Assembly: GCF_000512355.1 (NCBI RefSeq)
Contig: NZ_CP004006.1
Coordinates: 735,001-799,000, forward strand
DNA from: Legionella oakridgensis ATCC 33761 = DSM 21215
Lineage (GTDB): Bacteria; Pseudomonadota; Gammaproteobacteria; Legionellales; Legionellaceae
DNA: 64,000 bases
Reading direction: 5' to 3'
In this document: positions 1-9,160 of the stretch, piece by piece
Layout of the letters: every line of letters starts with the position of its first letter
Position numbering within the stretch: the stretch's first letter is position 1
Position numbers and translations under genes: made by a program
Notes under the pieces: generated by a model
Seen by the model: the letters and a program-made list of their open reading frames with translations, nothing else
Database searches by the model: none
Told to the model about the DNA's origin: nothing

Positions 1-16
1 TATTCAGCGCTATCTA

Positions 17-869
17 TTAATTCCATCCTTTGCTTGCGCAAATTTGTTCATAGGCTTTGCGAATTTTCTGGGTTTTATCGTTAGCCATTTTTATCATCTC
101 TTCCGGTAATCCTTTGGCGATTAATTTATCTGGATGATTACGACTCATTAAGCGACGATAAGCACGTTTGACTTCTTGCTTGTTGGCAGTGGAATTTATT
201 TCAAGTATGGCGTAGGCATGCTCAAGGGTGTTTTTAGCGGTGTGAGTGTATTGTTGTTGTCGGTAGGAAGATTGATTAGAACGTTGATAATTAGTCCGGT
301 GGTTAAAATCTTCGTAGAAGCGGTATTGTTGCTGCAGCGGAGCAAAGCCTAGATAATTAAGGATAAGGTTCATTAATTGAATCTTGGTCGCCGTTAATCC
401 ATCAATTTGAGCGGCTTGATATTGAATGTCAATAAACAGTTTTAATAATTCCGGATTATCCTGAGAGGCATTTTTTAATAAAGTAAGCATGTACTTTAAA
501 TTAAAAGTACTTTTTTCCCTTCATTAAAAAATGTTGTGCTGCCCTTTTTTGCTCGTGATTAAGCCCCATTTGTTTCATTAAGGTGATGGCCATTTTTATT
601 TCTTCTTCTGAAACGCGGCCATCGGTTTTTGCGATATGTCCCATGATGGAAAAGGTTGCTTCAAAAAAAATCTTTTGAACTCTTTTGCGTGTTTCTGCAT
701 AGTATTGCCAGTAAGGCCGTGAAAAATGTTGAGCGAGTCCTCGATCAAAAAAATTGCCAATAAGAATTCCAAATAAAGCGCCGGCAGGGCCAGCCATTAA
801 AAAACCCAAAAATGCGCCAATCAATTTTCCCCACCAGGCATGGGAAGTAAATAATTGGCGTAGATTCAT
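17..869 (-). CDS. djlA: DnaJ-like membrane co-chaperone DjlA (apparent frameshift)
   Basis: Membrane-anchored J-domain co-chaperone that stimulates DnaK. The N-terminal piece (899-501) has a glycine-rich membrane segment (WGKLIGAFLGFLMAGPAGA) and a TerB-like helical region. The C-terminal piece (490-17) carries the J domain with the HPD motif (NHPDKL) near its end. The two pieces are in different frames and meet at a T run at 511-516 (A run on the coding strand). Removing one A, or adding two, joins them into one protein of the usual DjlA length. The ATG at 869 (MNLRQLF) is preferred because GAG lies just upstream and the membrane segment follows closely; an ATG at 899 is also in frame. The identity is firm. 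I suspect a homopolymer error, not a true break. Confidence 0.85.
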
Positions 870-1050
870 TTTAAGCTCGCGATTGTTAATAGGTGACATT
901 TCAAATACGTATTTAATTGCATTAAAAAAAAACTTTTAGATTTATTATTTCACAAAACACCATATTATAAAATAATAATTCCAAATCTCAGTAATAATTT
1001 TAGCTGTACTTCTTGGATATTGATATGAAAGATAATAATTTTGGAATTTT

Positions 1051-1081
1051 TTTACATTTAACGACGAGATCGGGGTACAAT
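1051..1081 (+). promoter_or_regulatory. Putative sigma-70 promoter upstream of kdtA
   Basis: TTTACA at 1051-1056 (5/6 to the -35 consensus) and TACAAT at 1076-1081 (5/6 to the -10 consensus). The 19-nt spacer is longer than ideal. It lies about 90 nt upstream of kdtA and just upstream of a hairpin leader. Inference from motif match only. Confidence 0.4.
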
Positions 1082-1098
1082 CCTCAATGTTCTCTCAT

Positions 1099-1150
1099 AA
1101 ACAATCGAATTACTGACATTTAATCGGAAGTTTGAATAATCCGATTGTTT
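1099..1150 (+). repeat. Inverted repeat in the kdtA leader
   Basis: Arms 1099-1112 and 1137-1150 are complementary at 13 of 14 positions with one bulge. A second segment, 1121-1127, can instead pair with the same 3' arm around 1140-1146, so two mutually exclusive hairpins are possible. It lies between the putative promoter and the kdtA start. No U tract follows. Confidence 0.5.
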
Positions 1151-1172
1151 GTAGAAGTCTTGTTTTCAATTA

Positions 1173-2468
1173 ATGAATGATCATTTTTTTATGCGCCGTT
1201 TTTATACGTTTTTTCTTTACTTGCTGATTCCATGTTTAATCATCCGGCTTTATTGGAAAGGGCGACGCTTGCCCCAGTATCGTCAACGTATTGCTGAACG
1301 GTTTCAGCTGGGTGTTATTGAGCCGTCTGAGGTTGACGTATGGATTCATGCAGTTTCTCTAGGAGAAATAGTGGCCGTCACGCCGGTGATCGATGCTTTA
1401 TTGGAGAGAAAGTATCGGATCATGGTGACCACCATGACTCCCACTGGTTCAGAACAGGTGCGCAAGCGATTTGGACAGCGTGTTGCTCATCAATATCTTC
1501 CTTACGATTTGCCGTGGGCATTGCGTCGTTTCTTTAAAAGAATAAATGCACGTATCGGTATTATTATGGAAACTGAATTATGGCCCAACGTCATTTTTGA
1601 AGCCAAAAGAAGGAGGTTGCCTGTATTGCTTGCTAATGCACGATTGTCTGATGGTGCGTTCAAAAGCTACCAAAAAGCCAGGTTTTTCTTTAAGCCAATC
1701 TTGCAGCAATTTACTGAAATTATGGCGCAAAGTGAAGAAGATGCAAAACGATACATCACCTTAGGAGCCCCTGTTCAACAGGTGTCTATTCTTGGAAATC
1801 TAAAATTTGATTTGCAAACAACCATTCCCAGCGGTAAGAGTTTTTCGCAATTTAAAGAAATGTGGGGAAAAGAGCGGGTGGTGCTGATTGCGGCCAGTAC
1901 TCATGATAATGAGGAAGAGCAGTTATTAACTCGTCTAGCTGCGTTGCAACAGGCTATTCCTTCTGTATTGCTGTTGATAGCACCTCGCCATCCAGAGCGG
2001 TTTCAAATGGTTTATAAATTAAGTAATAAATTAGGCTTTAACACGGCATTGCGCAGTCAATTTCCAGCCATTGATGCTCATTCAGAAGTCATTGTATTGG
2101 ATTCTTTAGGAGAATTGCTTGGGTTTTATCAGTTGAGTGATTATGCTTTTGTAGGTGGAAGTCTTGTTCCCATTGGTGGTCATAATCTCCTGGAGCCAAT
2201 TGCTGTACAAGTTCCTGTTTTTTCTGGTCCATATATATCAAATGCCAAGGCTGTAAGTCGAGATTTATGCACCGCAGAAGCAATCCAGCTGGTTAAAAAT
2301 GCCGATGAATTGATACAATCCATTTGCAACCTGCATGCCCACCCGGCCATTAAGGCTCGCCAGATTAGTAATGCAAATGCGGTGCTTCGTGCTAATCAAG
2401 GAACGGTTGCGCGTTTCGTGAAAAAAATTGAAGATATTTTAAGTCCGCGGGAAAACCCGTTCGTTTAA
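1173..2468 (+). CDS. waaA: 3-deoxy-D-manno-octulosonic acid transferase (Kdo transferase)
   Basis: Transfers Kdo from CMP-Kdo to lipid IVA at the inner membrane, linking lipid A to the LPS core. The 431-residue protein has the family's N-terminal membrane anchor (FYTFFLYLLIPCLIIRLYW), then the HAVSLGE motif with its catalytic-type Glu, the ETELWPN motif, and a C-terminal GT-B half with GGSLVPIGGHNLLEP. Length matches KdtA. An alternative in-frame ATG lies at 1191 (MRRFYTFFL); neither start has a strong Shine-Dalgarno site. It is convergent with dksA, with a perfect hairpin between them. Confidence 0.95.
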   Translation: MNDHFFMRRFYTFFLYLLIPCLIIRLYWKGRRLPQYRQRIAERFQLGVIEPSEVDVWIHAVSLGEIVAVTPVIDALLERKYRIMVTTMTPTGSEQVRKRFGQRVAHQYLPYDLPWALRRFFKRINARIGIIMETELWPNVIFEAKRRRLPVLLANARLSDGAFKSYQKARFFFKPILQQFTEIMAQSEEDAKRYITLGAPVQQVSILGNLKFDLQTTIPSGKSFSQFKEMWGKERVVLIAASTHDNEEEQLLTRLAALQQAIPSVLLLIAPRHPERFQMVYKLSNKLGFNTALRSQFPAIDAHSEVIVLDSLGELLGFYQLSDYAFVGGSLVPIGGHNLLEPIAVQVPVFSGPYISNAKAVSRDLCTAEAIQLVKNADELIQSICNLHAHPAIKARQISNANAVLRANQGTVARFVKKIEDILSPRENPFV

Positions 2469-2501
2469 TTAATCCATGATTGTATGATTGACCGCATGTC
2501 T

Positions 2502-2529
2502 ACGCAGGCATGCTTTAGCATGCCTGCGT
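2502..2529. terminator. Perfect 12-bp hairpin between convergent kdtA and dksA
   Basis: Arms 2502-2513 and 2518-2529 are perfectly complementary around a TTTA loop. There is no T run on either side, so it is not a classical intrinsic terminator. Its position between two converging genes suggests a bidirectional transcript end or 3' stabiliser. Confidence 0.5.
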
Positions 2530-2554
2530 GTCGCAGTTTGGAAGAGAAAGGCAA

Positions 2555-3031
2555 TCAATTTCCTTGATTTTGCCGTTCTTTGATTTCAGACAACGTTTTG
2601 CAATCGATGCACAAAGTAGCTGTGGGCCGGGCTTCTAGACGACGTAAGCCAATTTCAATACCACAGGCTTCGCAATAGCCAAAATCATCGTCATTCAGCC
2701 TTTCTAAGGCGTCTTCAATCTTTTTAATTAATTTTCTTTCGCGATCGCGAGTACGTAATTCGAGACTGAATTCTTCTTCTTGGCTAGCGCGATCAGATGG
2801 GTCAGGAAAATTTGCAGCTTCATCTTTCATATGGGTTACGGTACGGTCGACTTCTTCCATTAAAGACTGGCGCCATGCCAGCAATATTTTTTCAATATGT
2901 GCCAGCTGGTGCTTATTCATATATTCCTCACCCTCTACTTCTTGATAGGGGGCTATACCCATGCTACTTACTGCATCACTTTTCACGTTAAGCTCACTCT
3001 CATTGTTTATATCAATTAATTGCTCTGGCAT
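2555..3031 (-). CDS. dksA: RNA polymerase-binding transcription factor DksA
   Basis: Binds the RNA polymerase secondary channel and works with ppGpp to reset transcription in starvation. The 158-residue protein shows the coiled-coil region (about residues 45-115) with the tip sequence DPSDRASQEEEF, and a C4 zinc finger at Cys120, Cys123, Cys141 and Cys144 (CEACG...CIDC). A strong AGGAGG lies 7 nt upstream of the ATG at 3031. The first 35 residues are an acidic extension relative to E. coli DksA. The ppGpp hydrolase/synthetase SpoT is encoded in the same window. Confidence 0.96.
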   Translation of the reverse strand: MPEQLIDINNESELNVKSDAVSSMGIAPYQEVEGEEYMNKHQLAHIEKILLAWRQSLMEEVDRTVTHMKDEAANFPDPSDRASQEEEFSLELRTRDRERKLIKKIEDALERLNDDDFGYCEACGIEIGLRRLEARPTATLCIDCKTLSEIKERQNQGN

Positions 3032-3225
3032 ATCAGCCTCCTGCTGCCGTTCATCCTGTCAACGAGCCCTCTGCCTTTACTTTAAAGTTGGCTTTTAATC
3101 CAGGCAAACAATTTATATCTGGTCTGTAAACTAACTTCCACAGCCCTTATTATCCAACTGAAAAGCGCTAGGTATACCAAAAAACCTCTTATTCATCAAC
3201 TATAGTCCATTTAAAATACAAATGC

Positions 3226-4110
3226 TTAAATATTTTCCAAGACAGATTTGGTACGCCATCCACCACTGACACGATCGTTTCCTTGAGTATCCTGCCAGCA
3301 TCGAACTTTATCATACCCTGTTTGTTTTAACCTCGTTGTAACAGCAATTTTTTGATCGTATCCATGCTCTAGCAGTAATAAGCCGCCAGGCTGTAAACGC
3401 ATCATGCTTTGTTGAATTAGATGATTCAATGCATCCAGCCCTTTCGTGCCACTGACGAGTGCCTGGCGCGGCTCAAAGCGAACATCCCCTTGCAAGAGAT
3501 GAGGATCCTGTTCGGCAAGATAGGGTGGGTTTGAGACAATAGCATCAAACAAACAAGGAGAAACTGCTTCAAACCAGTTTGAACAAAAAACACTGACGTT
3601 TAATAGACCCAGCATAGAGGCATTGGTAAAGGCGGTATGAGCGGCATTGGGATTAATATCAGTAGCAAAGATTTGCCAATTTCGTCGTTCAGAGGCTAGT
3701 GCCAGGGCGATTGCGCCGCTGCCTGTGCCTAAATCAAGGATGGTGGCGTATGGCTTATTGGCAAGTAAGCTTAATGTTAGTTCAACGATCAATTCAGTAT
3801 CAGGTCTGGGAATTAGGGTATCTTGATTGACGTGCAGGGGCAATGACCAAAATTCGCGAGTATTTGTCAGATAAGCAACGGGTATGCCTTTATCGCGTTG
3901 GAAAATTAATTGTTGATACGTTTGCCACTGGGGTGAACTGAGTAAATGCTCAGGGTATGCATAAAGAAAAGTGCGCGGTTTTTCCAGGCTATAAGACAAT
4001 AAAACTTCGGCATCCAAACGCGCAGAAGGACTGTTTTTGGAGAGACAGTTTATCGCTTGCTGCAGCGCAGTACGAATATTCACCAAGGTTGTATTTGTCT
4101 GCTTTCCCAC
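3226..4110 (-). CDS. prmC: Peptide chain release factor N5-glutamine methyltransferase
   Basis: Methylates the Gln of the GGQ motif of release factors, using S-adenosylmethionine. The 294-residue protein has the AdoMet loop DLGTGSG at residues 126-132 and the diagnostic NPPY motif at 194-197 that holds the substrate amide. The start is GTG at 4110, with AAGG 6 nt upstream. It follows prfA, its own substrate gene, by about 21 nt, the classic hemA-prfA-prmC arrangement. Confidence 0.96.
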   Translation of the reverse strand: MGKQTNTTLVNIRTALQQAINCLSKNSPSARLDAEVLLSYSLEKPRTFLYAYPEHLLSSPQWQTYQQLIFQRDKGIPVAYLTNTREFWSLPLHVNQDTLIPRPDTELIVELTLSLLANKPYATILDLGTGSGAIALALASERRNWQIFATDINPNAAHTAFTNASMLGLLNVSVFCSNWFEAVSPCLFDAIVSNPPYLAEQDPHLLQGDVRFEPRQALVSGTKGLDALNHLIQQSMMRLQPGGLLLLEHGYDQKIAVTTRLKQTGYDKVRCWQDTQGNDRVSGGWRTKSVLENI

Positions 4111-4131
4111 ACAATGCCTTCTTAAAGTAGA

Positions 4132-5222
4132 TTAATGATCTTGATTACCTAATTCGGCAAGCAATTCGGCATGATATTCCCGTTTTAAGTTATCAATGAC
4201 CATGGATAAGTGACCGGCCATGATTTCCTGCAGTTGATAAAGGGTGAGATTGATGCGGTGATCCGTTAAGCGGCCCTGTGGAAAATTATAAGTACGAATG
4301 CGCTCGGAACGATCGCCGCTGCCTACCATCAGTTTGCGTGTTTCTGCTTGCTGTTTGCGTTGTTTGCTTTGTTCAGCGTCCAGAAGTCTGGTTTTCAATA
4401 GTGCCATTGCCTTGGCTCGGTTTTTATGTTGAGAACGTTCATCCTGACATTCCACCACCAGTCCTGTAGGCAAATGAGTAATACGAATAGCAGAATCGGT
4501 CTTATTGACGTGCTGGCCACCTGCGCCGGAGGAACGGTAAGTATCAATGCGCAAGTCATCGTGATTGATTTCAACATCATCAATTTCTTCTACTTCTGGC
4601 AATATAGCAACCGTACAGGCTGAGGTATGCACTCGCCCTTGTGATTCGGTTTCTGGTACACGTTGTACCCGGTGGGTACCCGATTCAAACTTTAACTGGG
4701 CATAGACATTATGCCCGCTTATGCGAGCAATGACTTCCTTAAAACCACCATGCTCCCCAGGGTTGGCACTAATGATTTCTACATGCCATCCTTGGCTTTC
4801 AGCATAACGGCTGTACATGCGGAACAAGTCGCCGGCAAAAATAGCAGCTTCATCGCCGCCAGTACCAGCTCGCACTTCCAAATAAATATTGCGTTCGTCT
4901 TCTGGATCTTTAGGAATTAAATGCCACTGCAGTTCTTCTTCCAGGGCTTCTTTTTTGTTTTTGCCTCATCCATTTCTTCAGCAGCCATCATGGCCAATTC
5001 TTCATCTTCCCCTTCTTGTAAAGCTTCTAGGGAGCGAAGTTCCTCACAAGCTTGCTGATAACTTTGGTAGCAGATTGCTATTGGTTCAAGTTGTGCATAC
5101 TCTTTTGAAAGCATTTTAAATTGATTCTGATCAGCAATAATGCTTGCTTCAGAGAGCAGGCGTCCAACTTCCTGAAAGCGTTCGTAGATCTGTTCCAGTT
5201 TTAATTCAAGTGACTTTTTCAT
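4132..5222 (-). CDS. prfA: Peptide chain release factor 1 (apparent frameshift)
   Basis: Recognises UAA and UAG in the ribosomal A site and triggers peptide release. The N-terminal part begins at the ATG at 5222 ([16 protein letters not shown]), overlapping the hemA end by 17 nt. The rest, from about 4917 down to 4132, contains the codon-recognition PxT motif (as PET in [10 protein letters not shown]) and the catalytic GGQ ([11 protein letters not shown]). The frame breaks at the T6 run 4951-4956. One extra A on the coding strand restores [11 protein letters not shown] and a 363-residue protein, the normal RF1 length. RF1 is normally essential, so a sequencing indel is the likelier explanation. 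Confidence 0.93.
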
Positions 5223-6477
5223 AAGAAGAAAGATGGGTTGATGCATTAAATAGGTACTGGGCAAGATCAAGTATGTCTTTGCGATTATCCCAGGCTGCTT
5301 GTCGTAAACCGACCGTTGGCGCATGCGTTAATTTATTAAGCAAACGTTCACTGAATTCTGAGAGCACATTATATTGGCAATGCCCGGCTGCCAGTTTTTG
5401 CATGGCCCTTTGCAATTCTTGTTGTGCAAGTTCTTGCATTTGTTGGCGATAGTCACAAATGACGTCTTTTGCTCTAAGCGAACGATGCCAGCGAATATAA
5501 TTTTCCAACTCAAAATCGATTAATCGTTCTGCTTCTATGGCAGCAGTCCGACGTTCATCCATGCCTTTTTCCGTCATGACCTTCAAATCGTCAATATTAT
5601 AAAGATGCACGCCAGAGAGTTCTTTTATATTTGCTTCTATATCACGAGGAACGGCTAAATCCAAGAAAAACATAGGTGCTTGCTGGCGTTTACTCATTGC
5701 TTGTTCCACCAGCATTTTAGTGATAAAGGGCAGTGGACACGCTGTCGCTGATATGACAACGTCGGCTTGCGATAGATATTGCGGGATATCACTGATGGTC
5801 AATGCCTCACCAGCAAATGTTTGGGCAAGTAATTTGGCCTTCTCATGACTGCGGCTGGCTACCATAAAATGCGATACTCCCTGTTTGTGCAAATATTTTG
5901 CAACGAGGGAGGCCATTTCACCGGAACCAATGATAAATACATTTAATGAATTAAATTCAGCGAATTGCTGACCAATTAACTGTACGGCAGCGAAGGCAAT
6001 AGATACTGGATTATTGCCGATACCACTAAGATTTCTTATACGTTTGCTGGCATTAAATACGTATTGAAACACTTGTCGTAGATTATTTTTTATGGTTCCA
6101 GCGTGGCATGCATGCTGGTAGGCTTGCTTCATTTGACCAAGAATTTGAGGTTCACCCAACATCATAGAATCCAAACCGCTGGCAACCCGTAACGTATGGC
6201 GAATGCCATGGTGTTCATGATGCATGTAAAAGTGAGGGGAGAGAACACCCAATGGTACTTGCTGTTCTTGAGCTAGCCACGGTAGAAGGCCTTGAGGATC
6301 ATTGGTATCGCAATAGATTTCTGTGCGATTGCACGTGGATAAAATAGCTGCTTCATTGATTGCAGGCAATTCCATTAGGCTATTGAGCACGGTGTTTTGA
6401 GCAGACACCGACAGTGCGACTTTTTCGCGCACATCAATAGGTGCTGTTTTATGGTTAAGTCCGCAAGCTACAAACAC
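5206..6477 (-). CDS. hemA: Glutamyl-tRNA reductase
   Basis: First committed step of C5 heme synthesis: reduces glutamyl-tRNA to glutamate-1-semialdehyde with NADPH. The 423-residue protein has the N-terminal LNHKTAP motif, catalytic Cys49 in STCNRTEIY, the MLGEPQILGQ motif, a Rossmann region with GSGEMA, and the C-terminal dimerisation helix. The start is GTG at 6477, with no obvious Shine-Dalgarno site. It heads the hemA-prfA-prmC operon and is divergent from the unknown gene at 6683. Confidence 0.96.
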   Translation of the reverse strand: MFVACGLNHKTAPIDVREKVALSVSAQNTVLNSLMELPAINEAAILSTCNRTEIYCDTNDPQGLLPWLAQEQQVPLGVLSPHFYMHHEHHGIRHTLRVASGLDSMMLGEPQILGQMKQAYQHACHAGTIKNNLRQVFQYVFNASKRIRNLSGIGNNPVSIAFAAVQLIGQQFAEFNSLNVFIIGSGEMASLVAKYLHKQGVSHFMVASRSHEKAKLLAQTFAGEALTISDIPQYLSQADVVISATACPLPFITKMLVEQAMSKRQQAPMFFLDLAVPRDIEANIKELSGVHLYNIDDLKVMTEKGMDERRTAAIEAERLIDFELENYIRWHRSLRAKDVICDYRQQMQELAQQELQRAMQKLAAGHCQYNVLSEFSERLLNKLTHAPTVGLRQAAWDNRKDILDLAQYLFNASTHLSSYEKVT

Positions 6478-6682
6478 TGGAGTTTATGTCTGTTATATCA
6501 GTATGCAATGCATGAATTGTATACTATTGCCTGCCGGTTTTGTAGACTTAATGTGTTATTAAACTGGTTTGTTTTGTAATGCCCGCCTAAAAAATTTCAT
6601 TTATTCTAAAGTCCTTTTAATTTCAGCCGTTAAACTAATTAGCTATTTTTTGAACATATTCAGATCCTGATAAGGGGGAGAT

Positions 6683-6958
6683 ATGGAAATAATTTTTCAG
6701 GGTAAACACAGCGGAGATGAAGCGGTTGCAAGCTTGCTGAATGTTATACGTATGTTCAAGGAGCGCTACCACATCAGTCAATTCAGAGAAATGCATTTGA
6801 CCGTGACGCTGGTTGACGAGTGTGGAGAGGATGTGGAGTTGATTGACAGCGATACTGAAGAAGTATACCGAACGTTTGAGGTTTATCGCGAAGGTGGCGA
6901 GTTGACTAGACGGCCTGGTCTGCCTGTGTTGAAATTAGTGGTTGATAATACTCGGTAA
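6683..6958 (+). CDS. Conserved-looking hypothetical protein (91 aa)
   Basis: I do not recognise this family. It is a small, acidic, probably cytoplasmic protein with no signal peptide or membrane segment. It has alternating beta-like stretches (MHLTVTLVDECGEDVELI, EVYRTFEVYREGG). A strong AGGGGGAG lies just upstream of the ATG, so translation is likely. It ends 10 nt before the likely GTG start of the site-2 protease, so the two are probably co-transcribed. Confidence 0.75.
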   Translation: MEIIFQGKHSGDEAVASLLNVIRMFKERYHISQFREMHLTVTLVDECGEDVELIDSDTEEVYRTFEVYREGGELTRRPGLPVLKLVVDNTR

Positions 6959-6968
6959 TGGAGTAATT

Positions 6969-8051
6969 GTGCATATTGTTTGGTCTTTACTGGCGATTAT
7001 CCTGGGATTGCTGTTGGTGGTTGGTTTGCATGAAGCGGGACATGCTTTGGCCGCGCGTCTGTGCGGGGTCAAAATCAGACGTATTTCAATTGGCTTTGGC
7101 AGGCCTTTATTAAAATGGCAGAATAAAACAGGTTATGAATGGGTATGGGCTTTGTGGCCTTTAGGCGGTTATGTGCAATTGCTTAATTCCCGTATTGAAC
7201 CCCTGCCAGTTCAAGATTATCCCTATTGTTTTGATAAAAAACCGATATGGATGCGCGTTATTATTTTATTATCAGGCGGTTTGGCAAACTTTGTGACGGC
7301 ATGGCTTGCTTTATTAATCTTCTTTATGATTGGATACCAGCAAACCGCGCCTGTGATTGCCTCCATTTCCTCAACGAGTCTTGCAGCAGCAGCCGGATTA
7401 CAGGCAAATGATCGTTTGATTAGCATTGCCGGTAAGGAAACGGCTTCTTGGCAGCAGGCGGGCATGCAATTCATTATGGAATTAGGGGAACAAAAAGTTC
7501 CTGTTGTTGTGCAAGACGTTTCAGGGGAAAAACGCCTAATAGAGCTTGATTTGACTCGGTGGCGATATACGCAGCAAAAAAATGCGCTGCTGGCTGGAAT
7601 GGGCATCGTTCCCGATTTATCAAGCCAGCACCAGGAACAAGTTCCTGGTAAGTCTTTTTTACAGGCCGGCTATCAAGCATGGGTGCAAATCATCCAATGG
7701 CTGATTTTTTTTCTGATGATATTAAAACAATTAATGACAGGGGTTCTTCCTTTTGCTGTATTGCTTGGGCCAATTAGTATTTTTACGGAAATCGTTGCTT
7801 CATTTTTCCAAGGGTTGGCTGTGTTTTTGTATTTTATGGCAACAATGAGCTTGGCCGTAGGATTGATTAATTTATTTCCCATTCCCGGTCTTGACGGTGG
7901 TTCTATTGTTTATGCTCTTGTAGAAGCTGTGCGAGGAAAACCAGTTTCGGTCGCTCTTGAAGTGTTGTTGCATCGTCTGGCATTCATTATTTTTTGTGTA
8001 TTAATGGTTCATTTGGTGATGAATGATTTGCAGCGCTATGTGCAAGGATAG
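6969..8051 (+). CDS. Site-2 protease family (RseP-like) membrane zinc metalloprotease
   Basis: Intramembrane metalloprotease. The zinc motif HEAGH is at residues 21-25 of the first membrane helix (VVGLHEAGHALAARL), followed by a single PDZ domain (about residues 120-200) and a C-terminal helix with the NLFPIPGLDGG motif that provides the catalytic Asp. The frame is open from a TTG at 6942. GTG at 6969 is preferred because GGAG sits 5 nt upstream and it avoids overlap with the preceding gene. At 360 residues with one PDZ it is shorter than standard two-PDZ RseP, and it lacks the usual dxr/bamA neighbours, so it may be a paralogue. Confidence 0.88.
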   Translation: MHIVWSLLAIILGLLLVVGLHEAGHALAARLCGVKIRRISIGFGRPLLKWQNKTGYEWVWALWPLGGYVQLLNSRIEPLPVQDYPYCFDKKPIWMRVIILLSGGLANFVTAWLALLIFFMIGYQQTAPVIASISSTSLAAAAGLQANDRLISIAGKETASWQQAGMQFIMELGEQKVPVVVQDVSGEKRLIELDLTRWRYTQQKNALLAGMGIVPDLSSQHQEQVPGKSFLQAGYQAWVQIIQWLIFFLMILKQLMTGVLPFAVLLGPISIFTEIVASFFQGLAVFLYFMATMSLAVGLINLFPIPGLDGGSIVYALVEAVRGKPVSVALEVLLHRLAFIIFCVLMVHLVMNDLQRYVQG

Positions 8052-8069
8052 CGAATCATATTTGCGTGA

Positions 8070-8100
8070 TGGTAGGCGGGCTTCCTTCTCCTGCCTACCA
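8070..8100. terminator. Hairpin between convergent genes
   Basis: Perfect 8-bp arms 8070-8077 and 8093-8100 (TGGTAGGC / GCCTACCA) with further partial pairing inside. There is no T run on the + side. It lies between the converging protease gene and the gene at 8125. Confidence 0.4.
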
Positions 8101-8124
8101 ATGTTCAAATATAAAGTTCATGCA

Positions 8125-9066
8125 TTATACGGTGAGGCTGGTGGCTTCGGCGGTTTCTTCAGCAGCTACCAAGAGCGTTTCTTCTTGCAAACGGGCCAGG
8201 GCTTTTGCAGCAGAACGAGTCTGTTTTTCTCCATAACTATCCTCCTCAACGTAATACTTATAAGGATCACTGGCGACCAGTTCTCTGGCTTGGCAAGGCC
8301 TATAAAATGTCGTGGCTTTCGTCTCGGCTGTTAGCCCTAGCGCACAATGTTTATTAATAAAAGGAGGGGTATAGGCATGGTTACAATATAATTCCTCTTC
8401 ATAAGCTTCAAGAACGGCTCCATTTTGATATAAGACAGCGGCATCTTCAGGATTGACATACACTGATGTATAAGTATCATCGCCTGTTTTTCTATAAACA
8501 TTGGATACTTTTGCGCACGCATGCTGGCCGACAAAACCTACTATCTTTTTTTCAGGAAGTAAAAAACTTAACATTCTGGCCGGTGAGTTAAAATAAACGG
8601 AGCTTTCCGCATTGTAATATTCGTTTGCCGTAAAACAACCGCTTAAGACGATATTATCGATAGAAGTTCCACTGAATCGTTCTAATTGGCGGACAAATCT
8701 TGCAAAGTTTAGAGTGGCCAAAAACTCTGCTCTAGCTTCTCTTGGACCAGCAAAGAGCCAACCAGGGGCGCCGTGGGACTCAAGCCATAGTGTCAGTGAT
8801 TCTGGTGGCTTTCCCCCGGTTCTGATGGATGCCTGTAATTGTTCGTCATCCGCTAAGCCATCCTCGGTTATTGGGAAAGAAAATTTTCTCGCAGTATTCA
8901 TTTTTCCATAACCAATGTCGGTGACGAAATCGATGGCGCTAGTAAAATCAACGGAGGTTCCTGCTTCATCGTCATTGGGGGAATGGATAACGAGCGCGAT
9001 TGGTTTTCTTTTTCCCGTTAATCCTGCGGTTTTAGGATGTAAAATTTTATAGATTTCTTTTCCCAT
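8125..9066 (-). CDS. Putative clan CD (caspase-fold-like) cysteine peptidase; candidate secreted effector
   Basis: I do not recognise a named family. Two motifs stand out. A hydrophobic strand ends in His98-Gly99 (TLWLESHGAPGWLF), and a second strand, 46 residues later, ends in Ser-Gly-Cys144 (IDNIVLSGCFTA). That His-Gly then Cys order and spacing is the signature of clan CD peptidases (caspases, legumains, gingipains, clostripains). There is no signal peptide. The last 20 residues are rich in Glu, Ser and Thr with a hydrophobic end (EETAEATSLTV), resembling the E-block signal of Dot/Icm substrates. An IS4 element has landed in its upstream region. The peptidase assignment and secretion are inference. 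Confidence 0.7.
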   Translation of the reverse strand: MGKEIYKILHPKTAGLTGKRKPIALVIHSPNDDEAGTSVDFTSAIDFVTDIGYGKMNTARKFSFPITEDGLADDEQLQASIRTGGKPPESLTLWLESHGAPGWLFAGPREARAEFLATLNFARFVRQLERFSGTSIDNIVLSGCFTANEYYNAESSVYFNSPARMLSFLLPEKKIVGFVGQHACAKVSNVYRKTGDDTYTSVYVNPEDAAVLYQNGAVLEAYEEELYCNHAYTPPFINKHCALGLTAETKATTFYRPCQARELVASDPYKYYVEEDSYGEKQTRSAAKALARLQEETLLVAAEETAEATSLTV

Positions 9067-9151
9067 GATAAGTCGCTCATAGTTAGTTAGAAGTGATGAA
9101 ATTGAGTGTACGGTGTTTTTCTTAAGCCAATATTAAGTGTTTTTTTTATTA

Positions 9152-9160
9152 AGATAATTG
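9152..9160. repeat. 9-bp target site duplication, left copy
   Basis: AGATAATTG immediately left of the IS4-family element; the identical 9 bp occur at 10391-10399 immediately right of it. Confidence 0.9.

Noticed and set aside
8023-8334. 103-codon + strand frame over the end of the caspase-like gene
   Set aside because: Antisense to a gene with clear motifs and good length; no Shine-Dalgarno site.
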